Shown one piece after another: positions 19,499 through 27,922 of a DNA stretch of 64,000 nt (positions are counted from its first letter, which is position 1; the number at the start of each line of letters is the position of its first letter). The stretch is from Phycicoccus sp. Soil748 (GTDB lineage: Bacteria; Actinomycetota; Actinomycetes; Actinomycetales; Dermatophilaceae). The stretch spans positions 101,636-165,635 of the forward strand of contig NZ_LMSC01000007.1 of the NCBI RefSeq assembly GCF_001428025.1, given 5' to 3'. The notes below the pieces were generated by a model. That model ran no database searches, was not told where the DNA came from, and saw nothing but the letters and a program-made list of their open reading frames with translations. The position numbers and the translations under genes are program-made.

Positions 19499-20100
19499 CC
19501 GGCCTCTCCACCGGTGCGGACGGGCTCACCCGCTGCGCGTGGGCCGGTGCGACGCCGGACTACCTCGTCTACCACGACAACGAGTGGGGCGTACCCGTCC
19601 ACGGTGAGCAGGCGCTGTACGAGCGCCTCACCCTCGAGGCGTTCCAGTCCGGCCTGTCGTGGCTGACGATCCTGCGCAAGCGCGAGGCCTTCCGAGCCGC
19701 GTTCGCCGGCTTCGACGCCGAGGTCGTCGCGCGCTTCGACGAGCGCGACCGCGAGCGGTTGATGGCCGACGCGGGCATCGTGCGCAACCGCCTCAAGGTC
19801 GACGCCGCCATCCGCAACGCCGCTGCCGTCCTGGCCCTGCGCGAGCAGGGCGGGCTCGACGCCTTCATCTGGTCGCACGCGCCCGCGGATCACCAGCCAC
19901 CGCGCTCGGTGGCGGAGCTGCGCGCGACCTCCCCGGAGAGCATCGCGCTCGCCAAGGGCCTCAAGAAGGCCGGGTTCGTCTTCGTCGGCCCCACGACGAT
20001 GTATGCCGCGATGCAGGCGTGCGGCCTCGTCGACGACCACCTGGCCGGGTGCCACCGCGCGGCAGTCCTGGGCAGCGGGACGGCCGGCGAGCGGTCATGA
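19495..20100 (+). CDS. tag: DNA-3-methyladenine glycosylase I
   Basis: Excises 3-methyladenine from alkylated DNA. The 201-residue protein has the family N-terminus RCAWAG and YHDNEWGVPVHGE, the HhH-like core (FQSGLSWLTILRKREAF) and a C-terminal DDHLAGCHRA. These supply the Cys-His-His-Cys zinc ligands known from E. coli Tag. GTG 19495 overlaps the preceding stop by four bases and its own stop overlaps the next start. The DNA-repair enzyme is therefore locked between an SRPBCC gene and a membrane glycosyltransferase-like gene. Confidence 0.94.
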   Translation: MTGLSTGADGLTRCAWAGATPDYLVYHDNEWGVPVHGEQALYERLTLEAFQSGLSWLTILRKREAFRAAFAGFDAEVVARFDERDRERLMADAGIVRNRLKVDAAIRNAAAVLALREQGGLDAFIWSHAPADHQPPRSVAELRATSPESIALAKGLKKAGFVFVGPTTMYAAMQACGLVDDHLAGCHRAAVLGSGTAGERS

Positions 20101-21290
20101 TGCGCACCCTCACCGCGAGGGTGGCCGTGACCTACCTGGGACTGCGGGCGGTGTCGGCGCTGCTGCTGCTGCTCGCCAGCCGAGACCAGGTCGTCATGCC
20201 GGACTGGACCGGCCCGAGCGTCGAGTTCATCGACATGACGGTGCTGTGGGACGGCAGCTGGTACCGCCACGTCGCCGAGCACGGGTACCCCACCGTGCTA
20301 CCGGTCGACCCGGCCAGCGGGCACGTGGCCCAGAACGCCTGGGCGTTCTACCCGCTGTTCCCGCTGCTGTCGCGGATGCTCATGGGCGTCACCGGGCTGG
20401 GGTTCCCGGCCGTGGCCTCGACACTGGCCCTGCTGTGCGGACTGGGGGCAGCCGTCCTCATGGCGCGTCTGCTCGCCGACCGGGTCGGGCCGGCGGTCGC
20501 GCTCGGGGCGGTGGCCGTGTGGGCGGCGTTCCCGGCGTCGGTCTCGCTCCAGCTGGCCTACACCGAGTCGATGGCGATGCTCGTGCTCTGCGGACTCCTG
20601 TGGGCGGTGATGCGCCGGAGCTGGGGTGTGGTGGCCGTGCTGGCGCTGGTCCTCGGGCTGACGCGCCCCATCGCCGTCCCCGTCGTGGCGGTCGTCGCCG
20701 TCGCGGCCTGGCTGCGCTGGCGGTCGCGGGAGCGGGACCCGCTGCGCCGGGGCGAGCTCCTCGCCATGGGCGCGGCCCTTGCCACCTCCTGCCTGGCGGC
20801 CGTGCTGTGGCCGCTGGTCGCCTGGTACGTCACAGGCTCCCGCACCGCGTACACCGACACCATGGCGTCCTGGCGGGTAGGCAACCACATCGAACCGCTC
20901 AAGCCGTGGCTGGGCATGTCGCAGTGGGCCTTCCGCGACTTCGAGGGGGCGGCGGTCTTCGGCCCCGTCGGCCTTGCCGCGCTCGTGACGACCATCCTGG
21001 TGCTCACCTGCGGTCCCTGGGCCACGCGGCTCGGGCCGGAGCTGCGCACCTGGTGCCTCGCCTACCCTGCCTACCTCGCGCTCGTGCTGGACCCCTTCAC
21101 CAGCATCTTCCGCTACGCGCTGCCCCTGTTCCCCCTCGTCGCCGTCGTGCTGGGCGGGGGATGGGTCACCCGGACCGCGCGCTGGCTGTGGGTGCGCGTC
21201 GGGGTGCTGGTCGCGCTCGGCGTGGTGGGCCAGGCGGCGTGGATCTGGAAGCTGCTCGTCTACCACCCCCCAGCGGACTACCCGCCGTGA
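20097..21290 (+). CDS. PIG-V-like GT-C membrane protein (first of pair)
   Basis: A 397-residue multi-spanning membrane protein with about nine hydrophobic segments. The first extracytoplasmic loop has WDGSWYRHVAEHGYP followed by NAWAFYPLFPLL, the pattern of mannosyltransferases related to PIG-V, which use a polyprenyl-phosphate sugar donor. Downstream phrases include AYTESMAMLVL and TSIFRYALPLFPL. A sugar-transferring role on lipid or protein at the outer face is inferred. ATG 20097 overlaps the tag stop; a homologous gene follows with another 4-bp overlap. Confidence 0.83.
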   Translation: MMRTLTARVAVTYLGLRAVSALLLLLASRDQVVMPDWTGPSVEFIDMTVLWDGSWYRHVAEHGYPTVLPVDPASGHVAQNAWAFYPLFPLLSRMLMGVTGLGFPAVASTLALLCGLGAAVLMARLLADRVGPAVALGAVAVWAAFPASVSLQLAYTESMAMLVLCGLLWAVMRRSWGVVAVLALVLGLTRPIAVPVVAVVAVAAWLRWRSRERDPLRRGELLAMGAALATSCLAAVLWPLVAWYVTGSRTAYTDTMASWRVGNHIEPLKPWLGMSQWAFRDFEGAAVFGPVGLAALVTTILVLTCGPWATRLGPELRTWCLAYPAYLALVLDPFTSIFRYALPLFPLVAVVLGGGWVTRTARWLWVRVGVLVALGVVGQAAWIWKLLVYHPPADYPP

Positions 21291-22588
21291 CCGCCCCCAC
21301 CGCTCCTGCCGGTCTCGGCGGTCGCCGTCTGCCCTCGCTGCTGACCTCCGACGGACGCAGCGCCGCCGCCGGGTGGGCTCTGCGCCGACCCGTCGTGTTC
21401 CTCGTGCTCTGGTACGCCGTGACCCGGGTCCTCGTGCTCCTCGCCATGTGGGTGGCCGCGACGTGGTTCCAGACGCCTGCCGGGGTGGGCCACCTGCACC
21501 CGTCGGTGGGCGACATCCTCGAGAGCTGGGACAGCGTCTGGTACCGGCGCATCGCGACCGGCGGCTACCCGGTGCCACTGCCGGCCGACCCCGAGACCGG
21601 GCTGCTCACCTACAGCGCCTGGGCCTTCTACCCGGCGTTCCCCATGCTCGTGCGGGTCCTCATGTGGACCGGCCTGCCGTTCGAGCTCGCCGCCGTCGCG
21701 CTCAACCTGGTGCTCGGCGCCGCCTGCACGGTGCTGGTCTGGAAGTGCTTCAACTTCGCCCTGCACGCAGCGCCCCAGCCGGCGCGTGAGCGCCTCGCGC
21801 TCGTGGCCGGCCTGCTGTGGTGCCTGTACCCCGCCACGGCCATCCTCGTCATGCCCTACACCGAGGCGCTCGCGGGCGCCCTCATCGCGCTCTCGCTGCT
21901 GCTGCTCATGCGGCGCAGCTACGCCCTGGTCGCGGTCGTGGCCATCGCCCTCGGCTTCACCCGGGCCGCGGCCCCGGCGATCGCCTGCGCGGCGATCGCC
22001 CACCTGGTGCTGCGCTGGCGCGAGGACCGCGCCGCGGGGACCCGGCCCCTCGGTGGGCAGCGCACCTCGGCCGTCGCCATGCTGGCGGCCACGGCCGCCT
22101 CCTCGCTCGCGTGGCCCGTGGCGGTCGGCCTCGCCAGCGGCCTGCCCATGGCCTTCTTCGACGTGCAGGCGGCCTGGGGGCAGAAACCGGAGTCGGGCCC
22201 CTTCGTGCTCTGGCTCGCCTGGGCCTGGGACGCGCACGGCGTCGTCGGCGTGGCCGTCCTCGTCGGACTCGTCGCGACCTACATCGCCCTCATCCTCGGC
22301 CGCCACGGCAGGTGGCTGGCCATCGAGCTGCGGGTGTGGGCGCTGGCCTACCCCCTCTACCTGCTCGCCGTGGTCCGGCCCATCACCAGCATGTGGCGGT
22401 TCCTGCTGCTCGACTTCCCGATCGCCGCGCTCGTCGCGTCGGTGGCGATGCGCACGTCCACGGGGGCCTCGGTGGTGCCGCACTGGCGCCGGCGGGTGGG
22501 GCTGGTGGCGCTGGCCCTGCTCGCGGGGCAGCTGTGGTTCACCTGCACCCTGCTCACCTACGTGCCGTGGGCCGCGACCCCGCCCTGA
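21287..22588 (+). CDS. PIG-V-like GT-C membrane protein (second of pair)
   Basis: A 433-residue paralogue of the preceding gene, sharing the order WDSVWYRRIATGGYPVPLP, SAWAFYPAFPMLVRVL, PYTEALAGALIALS and TSMWRFLLLDFPIA, spaced alike. It also has about ten membrane segments. The duplicate pair suggests two sequential or heterodimeric transfer reactions, but this is inference. GTG 21287 overlaps the stop of the first copy. It ends 15 bases from the stop of the convergent enoyl-CoA hydratase gene. Confidence 0.83.
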   Translation: MTAPTAPAGLGGRRLPSLLTSDGRSAAAGWALRRPVVFLVLWYAVTRVLVLLAMWVAATWFQTPAGVGHLHPSVGDILESWDSVWYRRIATGGYPVPLPADPETGLLTYSAWAFYPAFPMLVRVLMWTGLPFELAAVALNLVLGAACTVLVWKCFNFALHAAPQPARERLALVAGLLWCLYPATAILVMPYTEALAGALIALSLLLLMRRSYALVAVVAIALGFTRAAAPAIACAAIAHLVLRWREDRAAGTRPLGGQRTSAVAMLAATAASSLAWPVAVGLASGLPMAFFDVQAAWGQKPESGPFVLWLAWAWDAHGVVGVAVLVGLVATYIALILGRHGRWLAIELRVWALAYPLYLLAVVRPITSMWRFLLLDFPIAALVASVAMRTSTGASVVPHWRRRVGLVALALLAGQLWFTCTLLTYVPWAATPP

Positions 22589-22603
22589 CCTGGCCCGGCC
22601 CCG

Positions 22604-23437
22604 TCAACTCCCGCTGAAGACCGGCTTCTCCTTGGCCAGGAACGCCGCGACCGCCGCCTTGTGGTCAGCGCTCGCGCCCGTGCGAGCCATGTACTCCGCC
22701 TCCTGCGCCAGCGACGCGGTCAGGTCGTGCCCCGCGCTGAACGCGACCGCGCGGCGGATCGAGCCGTAGGCCAGCGTGGGGCCCTGGGCGAGCGTGGTGG
22801 CGAGCTCGGTGACCGTCGCCTCGAGGTCCTCCGCCGCGACGACCCTGGTCACGAGGCCGAGGGAGAGGCACTCGTCGGCGGGGACGGTGCGCGGGAGGAG
22901 CAGCAGCTCCTTCGCGCGGGCCGGCCCGACGAGCCGCTGCAGGGTCCAGGAGGATCCGGAGTCGCACGACAGGGCGATGCCCGCGAAGGCGAGGTTGAAC
23001 CCGGCCGTGTCGACCATGACCCGGAAGTCCGCCGCCATCGCGAACGCCGCCCCGGCGCCGGCGGCCACCCCGTTGACCGCGGCCACGACGGGCTTGTCCA
23101 TCGTGGTGAGGAGCTCGACGACCGGGTTGTAGTGCTCGGGCACGGTGCGCCACAGCGACTCGTCGTCGGCCTGCTGTAGGCGGATGTGCTCGCGCAGGTC
23201 CTGCCCGACGCAGAACGCCCGACCGGTGCCGGTGAGCACGACGCAGCGCACCTGCGGGTCGTCCGCGACCTCGGTGAGGGCGGCCAGCAGGGCCTCCTTG
23301 GTGGGGGTGTCCAGGGAGTTCATCGCGTCGGGCCGGTTGAGGCGCACGGTGGCGACCGCCCCGGCCCGCTCGACGACCACGGGGTCCTGCGCGGTGGGCT
23401 GGTCGGCGGGTTGCGGCGATGCGGGGGTCTGCGTCAT
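22604..23437 (-). CDS. Enoyl-CoA hydratase/isomerase family protein
   Basis: A 277-residue crotonase-fold protein. The oxyanion-hole segments are visible as GRAFCVGQDL and NGVAAGAGAAFAMAADFRV. The second active-site region reads SCDSGSSWTLQRLVG, similar to phenylacetate-pathway PaaG-type isomerases rather than canonical hydratases with their paired Glu. Whether it hydrates or isomerises is open. There is a 25-residue N-terminal extension. The gene is divergent from DUF3117 and has no fatty-acid operon neighbours. Confidence 0.86.
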   Translation of the reverse strand: MTQTPASPQPADQPTAQDPVVVERAGAVATVRLNRPDAMNSLDTPTKEALLAALTEVADDPQVRCVVLTGTGRAFCVGQDLREHIRLQQADDESLWRTVPEHYNPVVELLTTMDKPVVAAVNGVAAGAGAAFAMAADFRVMVDTAGFNLAFAGIALSCDSGSSWTLQRLVGPARAKELLLLPRTVPADECLSLGLVTRVVAAEDLEATVTELATTLAQGPTLAYGSIRRAVAFSAGHDLTASLAQEAEYMARTGASADHKAAVAAFLAKEKPVFSGS

Positions 23438-23602
23438 GGCGCCATCATGCCCTGCCGCAGGTCAGCGCCCCGGGACGGATTTCGCCTGCGGGCCCCTTCA
23501 CGGGATAATGGAGCAAATCTGGCACGCACGGGGCGGAACTCAAGCACTGGCGTGGACCCGCGTGCCCAGCAGCAGACCACGCCATACGGAAGGGACAGAC
23601 CC

Positions 23603-23776
23603 ATGGCGGCAATGAAGCCGAGGACTGGCGACGGCCCGCTCGAGGTGACCAAGGAAGGTCGCGGCATCGTGCTGCGCATGCCCCTCGAGGGTGGCGGTCG
23701 TCTCGTGGTCGAGATGACGCCGGACGAGGTCCGGGCGCTGGGCGACGCCATCGACAACTGCGAGGGCCTCAAGTAG
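23603..23776 (+). CDS. DUF3117 domain-containing small protein
   Basis: A 57-residue protein (MAAMKPRTGDGPLEVTKEGR to the end at DAIDNCEGLK) that belongs to a family almost universal in actinobacteria and of unknown function. Length and sequence are nearly invariant in the family. It has GGAAGGGAC just before the ATG. A strong hairpin terminator 20 bases after the stop makes it monocistronic. Conservation and the clean regulatory signals make this a sure gene despite its size. Confidence 0.93.
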   Translation: MAAMKPRTGDGPLEVTKEGRGIVLRMPLEGGGRLVVEMTPDEVRALGDAIDNCEGLK

Positions 23777-23795
23777 GGCTGCTTCCCCACCTGTT

Positions 23796-23833
23796 CGAGG
23801 ACCCCCACCGGCCGACGCCGGTGGGGGTCCTCG
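23796..23833 (+). terminator. Hairpin terminator of the DUF3117 gene
   Basis: A perfect 17-bp stem (23796-23812 with 23817-23833) closed by a CGAC tetraloop, 20 bases after the stop codon. No U-tract. Its position shows that the following aminopeptidase frame must start downstream, not at the earlier in-frame GTG at 23821. Confidence 0.87.
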
Positions 23834-23904
23834 CACCTCCGGGCACCTGCCGGAGCGACCCCGCTCCGTACACGGCCACGACCCCGGTGGGTAGGGTCGC
23901 CCTC

Positions 23905-25431
23905 GTGCCCACCCCGCAGCTGACCGACCCCGCCACCAGCCGGTGGTCCGTGCTCCCCGACGCCCTCGGCGACGTGCTCGCGGACCTCGACCCGACCGAC
24001 CTGCTGCTCGCGGTCCCCGTCCCGGACGACGGCCTGCGCCAGGACGAGCGGGCCGGTGCCGCCCTGGCGCTCGTGGGCCTCGCCGCTGCCGATGTCGAGG
24101 CGGCCCACGAGCCCTCGTCCGAGGCCGGGGCGACGACACGCATCCCTCTCGTACCCGGTGAGCGCGCCGCGCGCGCGGTGTTCCTGGTCGGCGTTGGCAA
24201 GGGCACGGCCGCGGACCTGCGGACGGCCGGGGCAGCGCTGGGTCGCGCGGGCAGGGGACGGGCCGACCTGGTCGTGGCCGTCGGCGCGCTGGCCCAGGAG
24301 CCCGAGTCCGCTGGCGCGCTCGCCGAGGGGATCGCCCTGGGCGGCTACACCTCGCCGCGCTGGCTCTCCGAGGGCACGACGCCCTCCAAGCCCCCGGCCT
24401 CGGCCGTGACCCTCGTGGGTGCGGTGGACGAGCGGGCCGTCCTGCGCGCGGTGGCGCGGGCCCGGGCCACGATGCTGGCCCGCAACCTCGCGGTCGTTCC
24501 CTCCAACACCAAGAACCCCGCCTGGATGGCCGCCCAGGCACGAGCCATCGGTCGCCGCACGGGGCTCGAGGTCAAGGTCTGGTCCGACCGCGACCTGCGC
24601 GCCGAGGGTTTCGGCGGCCTGCTCGCCGTGGGTGCCGGATCGGTGACCCCGCCGCGCCTCGTGCAGCTCTCGTACGCCCCGCAGGCGGCCACCGCTGCCA
24701 CTCCGCACGTGGTGCTCGTGGGCAAGGGCATCACCTTCGACACCGGTGGCCTCGACATCAAGCCGGCCGAGGGCATGCTGGCGATGAAGACCGACATGTC
24801 CGGCTCCGCCGTCGTCCTCGCGGTCCTCGCGGCCTGCCGGGAGCTCGACGTGCCGGTCCGCGTGACCGGACTGCTCGCCCTCGCCGAGAACGCCGTGGGC
24901 GGCGCCGCCTACCGCCCCTCCGACGTGGTCACCATGTACGGCGGGCGCACGGTCGAGATCGGGAACACCGACGCCGAGGGCCGCATGGTCATGGCCGACG
25001 CGCTGGCCTACGCCGACGCGCACCTCGACCCCGACGTGCTGCTCGACATCGCGACCCTCACCGGGGCGGCCCGCGTCGCCCTGGGCCGCACGATGGCGCC
25101 GGTCTACGCGACCGACGGCGGCCTCGGCGAGGCCCTCGTCGCCGCCGGACGCGCGACCGGGGAGCTGCTGTGGCCGTTCCCCCTGGTCGAGGACTACCGC
25201 CCCTCGCTGGACAGCCCCGTCGCCGACGTCAACCACATCGCGGGCACTCCCGTCGGCGCCGGCTCGATCACGGCAGCATTGTTCCTGCGCGAGTTCGTGG
25301 GCGAGCGTCGCTGGGCGCACCTCGACATCGCCGGGGTGGGACGCTCCGACGTCGACCGCGGGCTCCTCACCAAGGGCGGGACGGGCTTCGGTGCCCGCCT
25401 GCTGCTCACCTGGCTGGAGGAGATGGCATGA
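23905..25431 (+). CDS. pepA: Leucyl aminopeptidase (M17)
   Basis: A cytosolic metalloexopeptidase of the M17 family, about 508 residues. The C-terminal catalytic domain has VGKGITFDTGGLDIK (metal Lys and Asp), MKTDMSGSA (Asp), the family signature NTDAEGRMVMADAL (Asp, Glu, catalytic Arg) and TLTGAARVALG. The N-terminal domain is diverged as usual. GTG 23905 was chosen because an earlier in-frame GTG lies inside the terminator of the previous gene. Its stop overlaps the next small gene, so the two are coupled. Confidence 0.92.
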   Translation: MPTPQLTDPATSRWSVLPDALGDVLADLDPTDLLLAVPVPDDGLRQDERAGAALALVGLAAADVEAAHEPSSEAGATTRIPLVPGERAARAVFLVGVGKGTAADLRTAGAALGRAGRGRADLVVAVGALAQEPESAGALAEGIALGGYTSPRWLSEGTTPSKPPASAVTLVGAVDERAVLRAVARARATMLARNLAVVPSNTKNPAWMAAQARAIGRRTGLEVKVWSDRDLRAEGFGGLLAVGAGSVTPPRLVQLSYAPQAATAATPHVVLVGKGITFDTGGLDIKPAEGMLAMKTDMSGSAVVLAVLAACRELDVPVRVTGLLALAENAVGGAAYRPSDVVTMYGGRTVEIGNTDAEGRMVMADALAYADAHLDPDVLLDIATLTGAARVALGRTMAPVYATDGGLGEALVAAGRATGELLWPFPLVEDYRPSLDSPVADVNHIAGTPVGAGSITAALFLREFVGERRWAHLDIAGVGRSDVDRGLLTKGGTGFGARLLLTWLEEMA

Positions 25432-25784
25432 ACGCGGGATACGGGTTGTCGGTGCGCTGGTCGCTGGAGGACGCACCCTCCGACGTGGCGACCTCGCTGC
25501 GGGACTACGTCGTGGGCACGTCGATGGCGAACTTCATGTTCCTCGACGGCCTCGCCTTCAAGACGTGGCGCATGGTCGAGGGCGAATGGTTCGAGGGCAC
25601 CTACGTGTTCGACCAGCAGGTCTACCGCGACGACTTCCTCGAGGAGTTCGCCCGGACGGCGGCGGACTCGGCGGGCAGCTCGATCATCGGGTCGGCCCCC
25701 ATCCTGATGGAGCCGTTCGAGGTCGTCGCGATCGCCGAGGGGCCCGAGCGGTTCCGCCGCGGCCCCGGCCCCGGCACGGCCTGA
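25428..25784 (+). CDS. Small protein, possibly YdhR-like alpha/beta barrel
   Basis: A 118-residue protein without a firm family. GLAFKTWRMVEGEWFEGTYVFD resembles the strand-loop-strand of YdhR-type monooxygenase-like dimeric alpha/beta barrels, and ILMEPFEVVAIAEGP could be the last strand. It starts at ATG 25428, overlapping the pepA stop, so it should be made together with the aminopeptidase. No catalytic residues can be named. Alternative: an unrelated actinobacterial family of ferredoxin-like fold. Confidence 0.6.
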   Translation: MNAGYGLSVRWSLEDAPSDVATSLRDYVVGTSMANFMFLDGLAFKTWRMVEGEWFEGTYVFDQQVYRDDFLEEFARTAADSAGSSIIGSAPILMEPFEVVAIAEGPERFRRGPGPGTA

Positions 25785-25827
25785 GGCTGCGCCGCCCGAG
25801 GCTCAGGCCGGGTCTGGAACGGGTGCC

Positions 25828-26460
25828 TCAGCGCTTGACGGCGGCGAGCACGCCGTCGCCGACGGGCAGCAGCGCGGGCACGAGGCGCTCGTCGTCGCGC
25901 AGCTTCTTGCCCAGGTCGCGCAGCACCGTGGTCTGCGGGTCGCGGGAGGCCGGGTCGGCGACCTTGTCGTGCCAGAGCATGTTGTCCAGGACGAGGACAC
26001 CGCCGGAGCGCAGCAGCCGGATGGCGTGCTCGACGTACTGGGGGTACTCGGCCTTGTCGCCGTCGACGACGACCATGTCGTAGGCGCCGTCGGTCATGCG
26101 GGGGAGGACGTCGAGCGCGCGGCCGGTGATGACGCGGGTCCGCTGGTGGGCGATGCCCGCCTCGGCGTACGCCTTCTTGGCGACGCCCTGGTGCTCGGCC
26201 TCGACGTCGATCGTGGTGAGGATCCCGTCCTCGGGCATGCCCTGCAGCATCCACAGGCCGGAGGTGCCGGCACCGGTGCCGATCTCGACGACCGACCGGG
26301 CCTTCGCTGCCGCCGCGAGCAGCCGCAGCAGCACCCCGGCGCCGTTGCCGACGGGGGTCGCCCCGAGCTCCTCGCCACGGCGGCGGGCGCCCTCGATGAC
26401 CTCGTTCTCGGCGACGAACTCCTCGGCGTACGCCCAGCTGGCCGGCTTCTGTGCACTCAT
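25828..26460 (-). CDS. SAM-dependent O-methyltransferase
   Basis: A 210-residue class I methyltransferase of the caffeoyl-CoA/catechol O-methyltransferase type. Motif I is [35 protein letters not shown] provides the Asp and the metal-binding region; [15 protein letters not shown] is the third conserved block. The family needs a divalent metal and methylates a catechol-like or unknown hydroxyl. It is divergent from sigE, as its homologue is in Mycobacterium tuberculosis (Rv1220c), so the placement is ancient and conserved. Natural substrate unknown. Confidence 0.9.
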   Translation of the reverse strand: MSAQKPASWAYAEEFVAENEVIEGARRRGEELGATPVGNGAGVLLRLLAAAAKARSVVEIGTGAGTSGLWMLQGMPEDGILTTIDVEAEHQGVAKKAYAEAGIAHQRTRVITGRALDVLPRMTDGAYDMVVVDGDKAEYPQYVEHAIRLLRSGGVLVLDNMLWHDKVADPASRDPQTTVLRDLGKKLRDDERLVPALLPVGDGVLAAVKR

Positions 26461-26530
26461 GCGGGAAACCCTACTGCCGCGGGCCCACCGCACCGTGCGC
26501 ACGACGTACAGGAAACAATCAGGTTGGTGG

Positions 26531-26557
26531 GGAACCATTCACACCGTCCGGTCGTCT
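26531..26557 (+). promoter_or_regulatory. Candidate ECF-sigma promoter of sigE
   Basis: GGAAC at 26531-26535 and CGTCT at 26553-26557 are spaced by 17 bases, matching the GGAAC-N16/17-CGTY pattern of SigE/SigR-type ECF promoters. It lies upstream of sigE, which fits the autoregulation typical of this group. The match is by eye only. Confidence 0.5.
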
Positions 26558-26609
26558 GGACCGGATGCATGTGGTGAGCGCCGTCAGGCGCCCGACGGAG
26601 GTGAGGGAC

Positions 26610-27287
26610 GTGACCGCGACCGACACGATCGGCCCGGCCCGAGGGGATGTCCACGGTGATGTCCGGGGTGACGTCCAGGAGGCCCCCGCGTGGGTCCCCC
26701 CCACGTGGGAGGAGATCGTCGAGCAGCACTCCGCGCGCGTCTACCGCCTCGCCTACCGGCTGACCGGCAACCCGCACGACGCCGAGGACCTCACCCACGA
26801 CGTGTTCATCCGCGTCTTCCGGTCGCTGCACAGCTACCAGCCGGGCACGTTCGAGGGCTGGCTGCACCGCATCACCACCAACGTCTTCCTCGACAAGATG
26901 CGCCGCAAGCAGCGGATCCGCTTCGACGCCCTGTCCGACGAGAGCGCCGCCCGCCTGCCCACCCGTGAGGCGGGCCCCGAGGCCGCGTACGACGCCACCC
27001 ACTTCGACGACGACGTGCAGCGCGCGCTCGACGCCCTGTCACCCGACTTCCGCGCCGCCGTGGTGCTGTGCGACATCGAGGGCCTGTCCTACGAGGAGAT
27101 CGCGGCCACCCTGGGCGTCAAGCTCGGTACGGTGCGCTCGCGCATCCACCGCGGCCGCGCCCAGCTGCGCGAGGCCCTGGCCCACCGCGACCCCTCGCTC
27201 GCCCGTCCGGCCCTCGACGTCGACCGCACCCCGGCCCCCCGGCGCCGGCTCCCGGTCATCGGCCGAGCGGTGCCGGGGTCGCGGTGA
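26610..27287 (+). CDS. sigE: ECF sigma factor SigE
   Basis: Directs RNA polymerase to envelope-stress promoters. The sigma-2 region begins [19 protein letters not shown] and contains [20 protein letters not shown]; sigma-4 has [20 protein letters not shown] followed by a helix-turn-helix ([20 protein letters not shown]). GTG 26610 was chosen because GGAGG lies eight bases upstream; an in-frame ATG at 26565 would add 15 residues. The stop overlaps the anti-sigma gene. Gene order OMT-sigE-rseA-htrA-tatB-mrp matches mycobacteria. Confidence 0.93.
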   Translation: MTATDTIGPARGDVHGDVRGDVQEAPAWVPPTWEEIVEQHSARVYRLAYRLTGNPHDAEDLTHDVFIRVFRSLHSYQPGTFEGWLHRITTNVFLDKMRRKQRIRFDALSDESAARLPTREAGPEAAYDATHFDDDVQRALDALSPDFRAAVVLCDIEGLSYEEIAATLGVKLGTVRSRIHRGRAQLREALAHRDPSLARPALDVDRTPAPRRRLPVIGRAVPGSR

Positions 27288-27922
27288 GCCGGCTCGGGCT
27301 GCCCGGAGCCGCCAGTCGCTGCCTCGGGGCCGACCTGACCGCCTACGCCGACCGCACGCTGGACGCCGCCACGCTGCTGCGGTGGGACCGGCACGTCGTG
27401 GCCTGCGCCTGCTGCCGCGCCGCCGTCGAGGACGAGCGGCGGGTGCTCGCCGCGCTGCGCTCACCCTCCGCCTCACGCGTCCCCGGTGACCTGCGGGGCA
27501 TGCTGCTGGCGATGGGCGCCGAGCTGTCGGCGTCGTCCCCGGCGGACGACCGGCCTGACGCGGGCCCGGCGGTGCGCCGCCCGGCCGTGCCCCCGGTGCC
27601 CGTCGCGCCCGTACGGGTCGTGGACCGGGGTGCGCCGGCCCTTCACCGCTCCGCCCGCCGCGCGACCGTGTTCGCCGGACTCGCGGCGGGAGCCACCGCC
27701 GCCGCGGCCTGGAGCCTGGTCGTGACCGGTGGCGGGGTGGCGTCGCCCGCTCCCACCGTCACCCCCGGCACCGTGCAGCCCGTCAGGCCCGCCGGCCCGG
27801 TGTTCGCCACCGCCGTCTTCACCGTCCCCGGCCTCGGGGCGCGCTCAACCCCCGGCCGCAGCACCACGTCCGCCCCCGGCGTGGGCACTGCGCGGTTCGG
27901 TTCGGCACAATCGACGCCATGA
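27284..27922 (+). CDS. rseA: Anti-sigma factor RseA-like (zinc, membrane)
   Basis: A 212-residue protein with an N-terminal ZAS-type anti-sigma motif: the H-x3-C-x2-C in [10 protein letters not shown] Pro/Ala-rich linker leads to one membrane helix ([18 protein letters not shown]) and a low-complexity extracytoplasmic tail rich in Pro, Thr and Ser. It should bind SigE and release it on a redox or envelope signal. GTG 27284 overlaps the sigE stop and the gene's own stop overlaps the protease gene. A membrane helix is not present in all RseA proteins, so topology is inference. Confidence 0.85.
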   Translation: MSRLGLPGAASRCLGADLTAYADRTLDAATLLRWDRHVVACACCRAAVEDERRVLAALRSPSASRVPGDLRGMLLAMGAELSASSPADDRPDAGPAVRRPAVPPVPVAPVRVVDRGAPALHRSARRATVFAGLAAGATAAAAWSLVVTGGGVASPAPTVTPGTVQPVRPAGPVFATAVFTVPGLGARSTPGRSTTSAPGVGTARFGSAQSTP

